Assembly: GCF_932276165.1 (NCBI RefSeq)
Contig: NC_064012.1
Location: 5,959,501-6,023,500 of the forward strand
Direction: 5' to 3'
From: Plutella xylostella
Taxonomy: Eukaryota > Arthropoda > Insecta > Lepidoptera > Plutellidae
DNA length: 64,000 bases
Of this stretch, positions 12,601 through 24,600 are shown one piece after another. Under the pieces are notes generated by a model that saw only the letters and a program-made list of their open reading frames with translations, ran no database searches and was not told the DNA's origin. A program made the position numbers and the translations under genes. The stretch's first letter is position 1. Each line of letters begins with the position of its first letter.

Positions 12601-15600
12601 GGTTCTTCTACGGCCACGGCTTCTTTCATAATTTTTTTAAATTAAGATTTGTTATTAACAACTAATCCCACTCGGAGTTACGGGATACAGGGGCAGGTTG
12701 GCAGTGAACGTGGGTGTGGTTTTAAAAGCTCCAAGCTTAGGAATATACCTTAATGGAATATGCCAGGGTTATATTTGAGTGAAACAGATTATCTTTTCGC
12801 GGTGTCCCATTGCTGGACTTCCTTATTTCATTCCCCATCTTCCCGCCATTAATGAACTTACGGAGAAGTAGAGTTAATTCACCTTGTGTTATCCCATAGC
12901 CTGAAGAACCGGAACAACCGCCGCCGGAGCCTCCGCAGCAGCCGCAACAATCGTCGCAGCAGCCGCCGTCGCAATCGCAGACCCAGCCGTCGCAATCGCA
13001 GCCATCGCAATCGCAGCCATCGCAATCGCAGCCATCGCAATCGCAGCCGTCGCAATCACAGGCGGGGCAATCGCAGGCATCGCAGTCGCAGCCCTCGTCG
13101 TCGCAGTCCTCGACATCGCAGGCCCAACAGGACGAGATGGCCGAAGAACAGGATGCCTTTGCTCGTACCCAGGGCATGCATCGCCGGTAAATGGCATAAT
13201 TCAGTAGATTTTCCCGCGAGCTTAACCTTGTTTTCTATTCGAAATTCCCGGATTAAAAGTAGCCGATGTGTGTGCAGAGTGTCAGCTTACTACATTCCAA
13301 ATGTCATGAAAATTGGTCACATGTCTAATAAACATACATACATGTATTCTTGGAAACTTTTGCGTTTATATTATTATTAAATAGAATTTTCACTTACCAA
13401 AACTACGAAAGCGCACGCTGAAAAGTAAACGTGGGTTCTATCCGCAGCGCCATCAGGGCTATACGGGCTCGTAACTCGCGCCCGCGCGACCTGGCCTCTC
13501 TCATCGAAGAACTGGAGAACCTGAACCAGCAGTTTGCACCCTTCCGCGCCAACTATGTGCAGATACTGCGCGATGCTAACATTTCGCGGGTAAGTTATTA
13601 CTAGCTTAGCTTTAAAATATTTTCTAGTGATAATTTCCAGGGTTTCAGCGAAATTTATATGAAATTGATACAACTTCGTGATCACATGACTTATAGCGTT
13701 TGTCCACCGCACGCTGTCATCGTCACGTTATGAGAACGAGATGACGGCGCCGAAGTAGCGGTACATACATTTTACTTAGCCGCGTGTCCACCGCATATCG
13801 GTCATGTCGCCGTCAAGTCATGACCATGACGGCCTGCGGTGGCCAAACGATCTAAGTGTGCAAGTAGTTTTTATTTTAACGAACCAGTTACGGCAAGCTG
13901 AGTCCCTTTCGGCTTCCATCACTTTAACAACATCCTGTATCATTTACAATTCCTAGGACATGCCCGACGCTGAACGCCAGCACACCCAACGCACCGTCGA
14001 CATGGTGTCAGACCTGATGCATAGCTTCTCGCACGCGTACCACGCCGCCAGCGACTTCAAGTTCTCTGTGGTGCGCTACCCCCGTCTCAGTGTCGACCAG
14101 ACCGTCGTCAGGCATGCCATTCCTATGCAGGTATGTGTTAGCTTTTTTGACCAATGAAAGGTGTGAAAGGGCGACGTCGTTAGTGGTTAGGCTGACCAGT
14201 TAGATGCTATTTTTGAGTGAGGAGAGCGATGAGTCTTAATCTGCTTGGCCTCAATCGTTTGCTGGGGTTTTGACCCGCTTAGTTTGCTCTGATATGATCA
14301 TCAGGTCTTGAGTGTTATCATATTTTATGGAACGAAATGTAGGTAGTTACAGTATATCTTCAAGAACATAATAATATGCAAATATGTTTTCATAGGTCAC
14401 TTGTAGTTTTCCCTTAGTTTATCATAGGAGTTGTCTACATTAAAACTTTGCTCTTCTAGGCGCATATAAATGTATTCCGATCGAACAATCTAACGCCGCC
14501 ACCACGGCCCAACAATCCAACTGTCACAGAAAATGCCACCGATTCGATATCATCTAGCCAGGACACAGCCGAAACAATAACCCTCAACGGTAGGACCTGT
14601 GCATTGTGCCTTTAATACAGTAGGATATTATTACATATCAGGTAGAGATAGAGACCAGGGTGCCGATAGCGTTCGCTCTGGACAATGCTCTGTTCCACGG
14701 ACTGAATGCCGCACAGGGACAGCCTCAGCCGGGGCAGCAGATGCCGGCGCAGGCGCAACCAGCCGCTGCCCAGCCTGGGCAACCAGGGCAACAGCCAGGG
14801 CAACCAGGGCAACAGCCGGGGCAACCAGGCCAACAGCCAGCCCAGTCGCAGCCGGCCCAGCCGACCCTGCCGCCTCTCGCCTTCAACATGAACGGGATCC
14901 CCCGTACGGTCGCGCGCCCCGGACCCAATCCCAACCAGATCGTCCTCGGTAAGTGTTGTAACTTGCTTCAATGGTTTTTCGTTATCTGTTGCTGGCGTAG
15001 ATGGATGAAATCTTTTATCAATATAATCTTTTCGAGCTTTTGAATACTTTTGGTGCAAGTTACTCTAATTCTATGTAGGTACAGTTACTTTTGGCTTGTA
15101 TAATTTTTTGCATGATCGCAGCAGCTCATTTATTCTACGTTCTATCTAACCGCTTTCTCCTTTGCAGACTTTGAGAACCACGTGTTCCGGGGCCTGGGCC
15201 AGGGCGGCGGAGTGGAGGTGGTGATGCGCATGGAAGAGGTCCCGGCGCAGGGCTCGCCCTCTCCCGCCCCCGCCCCCGCCCAAGCTTCGGCCCCCGCCTC
15301 GGCCCCTGCCTCGGCGCCTGCTTCGGTCCCCGCTTCGGCCCCTGCTTCGGTCCCCGCTTCGGCTCCCGCTTCGGTCCCCGTTTCGGCTCCTGCTTCGGCC
15401 CCTGTCTCTAACGGCGTCCAACTGTCCCACGTCACTCAACTGCCCCATGGCGTTCAGCTCATTGCACATGTGCCCCATGGCGCCCAGTTTCCCCATGGCG
15501 TCTTCCTACCCCCCGGCGCCCAACAGCATCCCGGCGTCCAGATGCATCACGGCGCCCAACAACATCCCGGAGTCCAACTGCCTCCCGGCGCCCAAATGCC

Positions 15601-18600
15601 TCCCAGCGCCCAACAACATGCCGGCGCCCAAATGCCTCATGGCACCCAACAACATCCCGGTGCCCAACAGCATCCCGGCGCCCAACAGCATCCTGGCGCC
15701 CAACAACATCCCGGTGCCCAACAGCATCCCGGAGCCCAAATGCCCCCCGGCGCCCAACAATATCCCGGTGCCCAACAGCATCCCGGTGCCCAACAGCATC
15801 CCGGTGCCCAACAGCATCCCGGCGCCCAACAGTATCCCGGCGCCCAACAGCATCCTGGCGCCCAACAACATCCCGGCGCCCAACAGCATCACGGCTCCAT
15901 CCACTTCCCCGCCGGCATGACCGCGCTGGGCCCCGGCACACTGCACTTCCCCGCCGGCTTCCAACTGCCTCCCGGCATCCACCTGCCCCCCGGTATGCAA
16001 CTAGGGCCCCCGCTCCACATCCCCGGAGTCCAGCTGCCCCCGCCCGTTCTCTACCCCCCCGGCGTGCTGCCCCCCGGCTTCCAGCTGCCCCCCGGCGTGC
16101 AGTTCGCGCCCGGCGTCCAGCACGCCGCCGCCGCCAGCGTGCCCCCGCCCACCACGCAGTCATTCACCATCACCACCGGCCCCCCGCCCGCCTCCGCCGC
16201 CGGGGTCACCCTCGCCACCGGCATGGCCGGCAACCCGGAGATCAGCCTGGCCGGCAACGCTGCCCTCAACATAGCTGCAGCTCTATCTTCCAATCCAGGG
16301 CTTAATGTGGTGCACAGAACCGCCCCCATTACTGGCCAGGGGATCACTATAGCGCACGATCGTAACGTGATCGTGGGGCCGGCGGTCACTATCGGGGTGG
16401 TGGACTCTAGTCTCCTGGTTCCGAGTCCGAATCCGCAGCCGAATCAGCAGCCGAATCAGCAGCCTAATCAGCAGCCGAATCAGCAGCCGAATGCGCAGCC
16501 GCAGTCGCAGCCGCAGCCAAGCGCCCCGGCCCCCGGCGGCGACGCCAACGGCCCCTCCTTGGTCACCGAACATAACGGCAACTGTAAGTACTTGTAAAGA
16601 TTTTTTATTGAGATATTTTCAGTGTCAATCGCATATTATGTTAAGTTTCTGATGAAGCTTCTAATGAAAGCTACAGATACATTGGATATTAAAACTATAA
16701 GTATACAGCAGTCGTTGAAGCTTGAAATCTCTTTCAAATAATCGTACTTTCCCAGTGATCTTCGCTCAAATGAGCGGGCCTCCCGGGACCGAGCTACTGC
16801 AGAACATCGTGTCGTCGGTGATCCGCCAGGGTTTGCTCCCCGGCATGGAGGCCATGCAGCAGAACACCATCCACACCATGAGCACCCAGCACGCCGCCAT
16901 GGTGAACGCTCAGAACGCCCAGAACGCCCAGAACGCTCCAAGCGCGCCGCCCGTCCAAGGTGCACTGAGCGGGGCGGCCGCTCAAGCTAACTTGGAGGGA
17001 CGTCAGGGACAGCGACGTAAGTTTATGGTTATTCTAACCCCGGATTGATGAAACGAATTGCTTGTTTACAAGAGGCTTGCAAGCGTCCTGATACTCGAAG
17101 TATTGGGTGTTAGACATATTTTATTGAGGTGTAAAGTGTAAAAGGATCCTTCTTTAGTCTACCTACGGAATGCCAGTTGTCATTCACTAGTTTTTGTATA
17201 ACTAACATAACCTCTCTGCTCCACCACAGGTTTCACAGTCGCTAATCTGACTAGCCAATGCTTTCTCCATACGGATCAGTGTCACTCATTGTTCAACCTC
17301 TTGACAGTTTCGTCTGTCTCTTTTCCAACAGCAATAAATGTTTAATTATATCTGCAGCGAACATCAGCCTCCGTCGCGCCGGCAGTCGCGCCGCCGGGTT
17401 GTCGTTCGCGGGCGTCATTTACGACCCGTTCCTGCATTGCGACAACCAACACGCCCGCCGCCGTATCGCTAGGCGCAGGTAAATATCATCGACATTGTTG
17501 TTATAATGCAGATAATTTTATTATAAAACCATACAGGAAGATTTGTTATAAATTTGGAGTATTTGTTTTTATTCTTATGGTAGTGCTTAGGCGGTTTACT
17601 CACTGCGTCTCTCCAGCCTACCACTCTATGATAGAATCACAATTTATATAGAAAACACGCCTAACACAACACACACTGCCGACGCGTCAACGCGTGTGGT
17701 TTTACAGTACCTAAATCTGTAACAACTGATGTGCAGTTTCTGTTATCACCCCCGAATTGCAATAAGTAAAAAAAAATAAACAATCGATTCGGTTTAGTAT
17801 GACTTCCTTAATCCTTATAAATCATCTAAACACTCGACATATCTCGAGGGCTACATACAATATTTCACTGAGATTTCGATAGTATGTAATGTGCCAGGGA
17901 ATATCAAGTGAGCAACAACTGCCTCCCGGTACACACATGTGGTGATTGCCCCCCAGCTCTCTGTTCCGCAGGGAGATCCACCAGCAGCACATGGCGAGCC
18001 AGCAGCGGCTGCGGCAGGAGCGAGCCGTCAGCATCGAGGCGCTGCGGGAGCGCACGCCGTCGCTCACCACGGTCAGTACACACATGTGGTGATTGCCCCC
18101 CAGCTCTCTGTTCCGCAGGGAGATCCACCAGCAGCACATGGCGAGACAGCAGCGGCTGCGGCAGGAGCGAGCCGTCAGCATCGAGGCGCTGCGGGAGCGC
18201 ACGCCGTCGCTCACCACGGTCAGTACACACATGTGGTGATTGCCCCCCAGCTCTCTGTTCCGCAGGGAGATCCACCAGCAGCACATGGCGAGCCAGCAGC
18301 GGCTGCGGCAGGAGCGAGCCGTCAGCATCGAGGCGCTGCGGGAGCGCACGCCGTCGCTCACCACGGTCAGTGTCGTCATAATGACATGCCGCGACTAAAA
18401 ATATGAATGTAACTTGCTGTCGGAGTTCAGTACGTCTATCACAGGATTCGATACATAAGGAAAAAACAAAATCACTTTTGGAACTGTCAAATTTGCATTT
18501 GACAGTGACAGTTGACGATACAGAGCCGCGGGCACAGGATTCGATACAATGTTCGAATCTACACAAGCATATGGAAAAAACAAATGTCACTTTTGGAACT

Positions 18601-21600
18601 GACAAATTTGCCTTACATTTTGACAGTGACAGTTGACGATACTGTTCTTTTTCCATATTGTGTGGTTTCGAAAATAGTTTCGAATCCTGTTATTGATGTA
18701 TATGATGTGATCCAGTATGATCTTGAGGTTCTTTAGGCTATAAGTGAAATGGACCGATCGGCTAGCCGTCGCGGAGCTGTTTTCATAGTATATTGTGATA
18801 CGAGTGCGGAAAGTGGGTCGTTACAGAGTCAGAAAACGAAAGACCTTCCGCGCTAGTGTCACACGACGTTATGAGGAAATACCATATAATACACAAACAT
18901 CGAGCTAAGTATAGAGCCCTAAAAGTAAGTTTTCTTCGGGAAATAGACGCCAAGTGGGCAATTCGCTAAAAACAATTACTAATTTACTTATAGTAAAGTC
19001 ACGTGACCAACTAAGGTGTTATGGATTTATTTTCCCGAATATTCAAAAGTAATAGATTAAAGTTATTCTGAAGTATCCCTTTTCTTCTGCTATGTATTTG
19101 TATACGTATGCATGTAAGATAAAATAATAAGTTCATATTTATTTTGCAGGCCCACATGCATATTCTCCTGCAGCTGTTAAACGGCCCGCCGTGCCCGGAG
19201 AGCTACATCAACGCCATGCTCGTTACTATTGTAAGTAATACTTATCTCTTTTGTGTTTGCTTAATATTTACAGAAATAAAAGATTTTGGAGCATATTTCC
19301 AAAAGTTCTGGTGGAGAAATATGATACGTTTTTATGAATTATAAAACCAACCTGCTGCATTGCATCTTTTATCCTTATGATTACCTAATTATATCAGCCC
19401 GTACTCGTACACTGCTGAAATGCTGGATATGCCTCTCATTAAACGCCTTATCCTTGCCATTCCTCTCATATTGCGGCTGCTATACGGGTTCGTTATCGAC
19501 ATCGTTACACTTGTTGAATGCGCGTTCCTCCAATCACATAAAATGATTTATGGTGAGACGCGATATAGTGAGGTTTATCTTCATCGAAAACGAACCTGTA
19601 CAGCGGCAGCTGGACACGTGAAACCGCACAGCTAATAACTTTCTACCCTCCCAGGCTCGCGAGCTATTCCTGACTGAGCACATCGCGGCCCTACGCGGCG
19701 GGAACCCGCCCCCTGAACCACCAGACTTCAGGCGTCTGCGAGGCACTCTCCGCGCCTACATGACGCGGCTGCTGGAGCTGGCCAACACCGGGGACGGGGA
19801 CAACGTGTTCGAGGGCGCCGTCAACTATCTCATACAGCAGAATAGGGAGTTTATCGGGTGGATGGTGAGTGGGTTTGCTGTTCCCGGGTGTCTTAGGTTC
19901 CCGGTTTTCTGAGTGTCACATGTCCGGTGTTTTTAGGTGCCGGCGTTTTCAGTATCCCGGTATTCCACGATGAGATTCTTCGCTAAAAGGTACTCATTTG
20001 CTGCGAGTTATAAGCTTCTGCTTTTTTCAGGTGTCTCAGGTTCCTGGTTTTCCCAGTCTTTTAGAATCCCGTTGTTTTTAGGACCTGGTGTTTCCAAAAC
20101 CCCTGTTTTGGATGGGCATTCTCGTGGGAAATCTTAGCTAATAGCGCAACTAAATACGCAACTATCTATTGGTCGTGCTTATGCACATACTTACGAGTCG
20201 TATAGCCTTGTGACCCGGCGCCTCCGCGACACCCTAAAAATGTTTTGTACCTCTAAACCTACATTCTTTATCTCGTCTCCTTGACCTTACTACTAAGCCC
20301 TTTAAAATAGATGAATGATTTATTTATTTAATCCTTTATTGCACAAATACAAAAATAAGTGTACGAAGGGTGGACTTAATGCTACAAGCATTTTCTACCA
20401 GTCATAATGGTCATTAAATAAACGCACAATACTCACCTCATTCCCCCCAACAGGGCACAATAACCCCGGTGCGGCCGGACGTGGACCTGGTGCGCTCTCT
20501 GCGCTCGCTGTCTCGCGCGCGCCTGCCCGCCATCATAGCGGCCATCATGAGCGACGACACCGGCGAGAACCACGCCGCCAGGTAACTGCAGCTGTATACA
20601 GGGTGTTGCACAATAACCCCGGTGCGGCCGGACGTGGACCTGGTGCTGGTAACCCAGGGGATAATTTTGAACAGCTTTGTCTTGTTCATATTTATTCTCC
20701 ATAGAAAATGGAACCCGGGACCATCAGCACAGCGGTCCAGGTCATTAACTACTACGACATCCTTACATTAACTTTAAGATAACATAAACACACGACATTA
20801 ATATAACAGACAGACAGATAAATAAGCTTATATGTATCATCATGTTAGCAAAAGGGTTCCGGCTCAGCATAATGCTATATAAAACTCGTTTGTTGCAGAT
20901 TCTACGTGGTGTTCACCCGCATGTTCACGGAGATGTGCACGCTGATCGCGTTCTGCTGCCTCGAGGGCGCCGACGGGCTGCGCAACATCTATGATGCTTA
21001 TCTGGTCAGTGCCACATGTGGCTTGTGAAATTAATATTTGGTCGGTGCTTCGAAGTGCTATTGTCATTGTTTATGGTGGTTCCTCCCCCTTTTTTGGACT
21101 TTGTAAAATATGGGGAAGTCTCCAGTCCATAGGTTACGGTGTTGCTTACTAGACTAGTCGATTGATTATTGTGGTACCGTAGTTTTAATTGGTGTTAAAA
21201 CTATCGGTCAAGGACTTGGACAATTTCATGCTACTATAATGAAATTGACACATCCTCTTCTTCAGCTTATAGCAGTCCACTGCTAGACTTAGGCCTATTC
21301 CAAAGCACGCCTTACCTTTCCGACTTTCTAATGCAAATTAACTAAAATTATTTATTTTCGAACTTAATCAGTAAGAGATAGTAGGCATTTTTGACCAGTA
21401 TTAAAACTAACACAATTATCTATGTTCGACCTCAAACAGGAGGAGATACTGGGCAGCTTCGACCAGCCTGAACAGCGCATGCTGATGGCTCTGGCCACGG
21501 AGAACCTGAACGCGATCGTCACCAACATGAACCTGGAAGTGAGCTGGCACACCATCCGCCAGTTCCTCGTCGGACACGACGGAGCACCCTTGGAGGTGAG

Positions 21601-24600
21601 GTGTCACGTGTTACATCACTTGAATCCAGTATATAGTCTACAGGGTGTTGCAAAAATGTTATACTAAGCCGAAACCTACGTGTGCAGTATGTTATATCTA
21701 AGCCCGGAAATGAAATGAGAATGTCAAAATTCGCAAAAAAAGTATTCATTTTCAATAAAAACTTTGTTGCTCAATATTATTTCATCGACCCTGCTACCTC
21801 CGGCATATCAGCCAGGGTCGCTAACCAGTGGTTAGCGACCCTGGCTGATATGCCATATGGTTAGTAACCACTAACACCATCCAGTGTATAAAATAACATA
21901 TAAAAATGATTGTACAGCTCGACGAGGACAACAACGGGCAGGTGTCGCCGTCGCCGATGGAGACCACGTCCCCGGCCAGCCTCGAGTCGCTGCCCGCCTC
22001 GCCCGAACCCCAGGACGCCAACGACACCGCCGTATCCAACTCTAGCGAACTATCCACTCCGGAAGAGCCCACTCCCGACACAGCTCACACCCCCCCGATA
22101 CCCGCCGAAACCCCGAATCCAACCCCCAATCCGGCCACTCTTCTAGCGAGTCTGCGAAACAATCGCCCCCCAAGGTAAATATGTAATCAAGGACGACGTA
22201 GTCACATTCATAACCCGGTCGACTAAGGTACTAACCATTAACGTTATTCTCAATGTGTTTTCGTTGTCGTAGTAGTTAGTCCGGTACGGTAGCGCACAGT
22301 AAGGTAGCTGGTGGTTGCGAGGCTCGGGCGGTTGGGTGCCTCAGGAATGGATTATAAAAGAATGGCTGTAAGAGGTATCTAAGCGCGTGAGCTACGCCTG
22401 ACACCGTGCTATCAGACTGTGGGTTATTACGCCGTGTAGATGGCTCGGTATTATGTAACACGCCGATAGATTTACTGGTGCTGAACTGATATTGATTGGC
22501 TGGTAAAGTTTGATGCGATGAGGAAATGGCGATGAGGGTATGCGAAATTTGATTTGATTATTGAACGATATCACCAGTAAAAATATCTCCGATTTTAGAC
22601 AAAGCCATGTTCATGTTGTGACCTGGATGTTTAAATCGATGTAACTCTTGATGTACTTTTAAATGTACTTTTAACCAATATTAATGTTCTATAATCAATT
22701 AATCATTATTAATTAATCATAATCATAATCATGTGTCAATTTGAAATTTATTAGGCCAACATTTATTAGGCAAACATTGTATTGTTGTTTCAAAATAAAA
22801 AAATACAAAAAAATGCAAAAAAAAACCGAGCGTTAGTTTTTATTTGCTACTATTTCTACTGCGCTGTGGTTTGAGGGTGCTAATGCGAAGGAATGCCGCT
22901 ATACTCAACTCGATGTTGCCATTCTCGTGTGGTTGCGAAGTTCATGGCATAGCAAGTCTTGGCTAGCAAATTCACAATAGTTTTTGAGAGAGCTTTACTA
23001 CAAGGAAAGTCTATACTGGGGCTTAGGTAGTACTAGTAGTAGTAGTTTGTGTTACAATTGTAAACAAAAACCAAGCTGGCAGGTAAACGAACAATATAAA
23101 AATGGCTGCCGTTGCAAAATTTCGAAGGAGTAATGACAGAACATACTCATAGTGAGATAGCATGAATCCTGCTGCCATTTCAATATTGTTTCTTTATCTG
23201 CCCGCGTTGTAGACTAACGTTGTAACTATAGTAGAGTCAATTTAATAGGTTACAATTGACAGCTGTCAAAAACGTCCAATGACGAAGCGGCGGCCTTTGA
23301 CAGATGCTGAATGAGTAAGGCCGAGGGCAGAGGGTCGGGTTTTTCCTTAGGAGATGCCTAGGACCAGCAGTGGACGATTGCGGGCTAATGAAGATGAGGT
23401 CAAGTGTTGCCCATTGAATTAACTTTACTATATTAATACATAATATACGTAACTTGGGATTATGTTTTGACAAAATATTGTAAAATAGTATAAAAAATAT
23501 GAACTCGGTTCAATGGATTTTCAATACAGTATTTGTCACGTTTATAAGGTATTTGAAATCGTTATCTCTGATGAATTTCATTGTATACTTTTTTGTGGTA
23601 ATGCCGTCAATATTTCTTGTACTTTGATGTTTGTTTTTAATTGTAAACTGTACCTATTATTGAAATGTAATGTCAAATAATATTTACTTATGTTAGAAAT
23701 ATACTTTTCGTTAGTATAGTAATAGTAACCCAAGCCCCAGTGTAGCTCTTTCAGTCGCACTATATTCAAAAACATAAAGCATTTCAAATTATTAGTCAGA
23801 TGACTGCTAAACCCGGTTGAGTCTAGCGGTATCAGGGCCCTCCATCCAACTAATGGCAATACGGTGGTGATTCAGTAGATCTGGTTTACATTTTTGGTAT
23901 AATATCATTTTGATTCATCTTAACATTTCGTTTTATGTTTATTTTCTCCCCCCCTTTTTTTCTTATTTTAGCGTAGATACCAAAAGTGCAAACGAAATCC
24001 ACAGGTCCACCACCGGATTGCCATGACATTGGTGGAAGTGGCCTTTTTAAATTGGCTGGTTGGTCTCTCACTAATTGTGATATTTCTCCATTCGAACAGG
24101 GCCTCACCTATGCGGACTACTCAGCCTGGGGAAAACAACAGAACGTCCACATCTTCGGTAAGTAGTGATACCACTGATACTTATTTTCTCTAGTACCTAT
24201 CTTCTTTTGTTTTTTATATCAAACTCATGCCACCGAGGCGCGAGGGAGCTGCAACGGTTAGGATTGTGTGTTTCTAATTATGGTTTCTGCCTATTTTTAA
24301 AACGGGACTACAGTACCCGTATCATGAAAATTCGAACTAACGAATAGAATCGAATGCGAGTGCGACTATTGTCAACTTGACAGCACTTTCGAACACTTTT
24401 TACCTTTCGAATGAGTTTCGAAAAGAATGACCACAGAGTACATGATATTATTCTGACAATGACCTATGGAATGATAGCTGTCAAACTTTCGCAAATCTGT
24501 ACACCGCAATACACCGCCATTTTGTTGTTGACAGGTTGACAGCACTTTCGAATAGACTATCGAATAGAATATGCTGCGGTTTTTCATGATACGGGTACTG

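Larger units (their letters stand above)
9299..12899. other. BAG6 intron 2
   Basis: The 3.6-kb AT-rich intron holds a perfect 20-bp hairpin (11237-11281) and a LINE reverse-transcriptase tail remnant (12475-12631, minus). I see no exon in it. Confidence 0.7.
17930..18370 (+). repeat. Three tandem 147-bp units, each holding a complete copy of BAG6 exon 11 with its splice sites
   Basis: Units start at about 17930, 18077 and 18224. Each has the same 42-43-base upstream part ending CTGTTCCGCAG, the 100-base exon and a GTCAGT donor. The only exon difference I see is GCGAGCCAG in units 1 and 3 against GCGAGACAG in unit 2. The spacing between exon copies is 47 bases. Confidence 0.92.

Noticed and set aside
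12737..13177. Cys/Asp-rich minus-strand frame that looks like a repetitive cysteine protein
   Set aside because: It is the antisense of the PSQSQ repeats in BAG6 exon 3.
15505..15900. CRISPR-like array
   Set aside because: Units are 18-base coding repeats without spacers in a eukaryotic exon.
15459..16163. Long minus-strand open frames opposite BAG6 exon 8
   Set aside because: They arise from the 18-base repeat unit, whose length is a multiple of three and keeps all frames open; the plus frame fits the family and both splice phases.
17230..17342. Extra BAG6 exon after the CAG at 17227-17229
   Set aside because: The frame from exon 9 reaches a stop at 17343 and no good donor precedes it; exon 9 joins exon 10 directly in phase.
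17822..18656. Minus-strand open frames of 185 and 250 codons with threefold repeated peptides
   Set aside because: They are shadows of the triplicated exon 11 and adjacent transposon copies.
24100..24168. Alternative reading GLTYADYSAWGKQQNVHIF of BAG6 exon 18
   Set aside because: It needs phase 0 at the acceptor, but exon 17 leaves phase 2 and exon 19 needs phase 0; only the other frame fits both.
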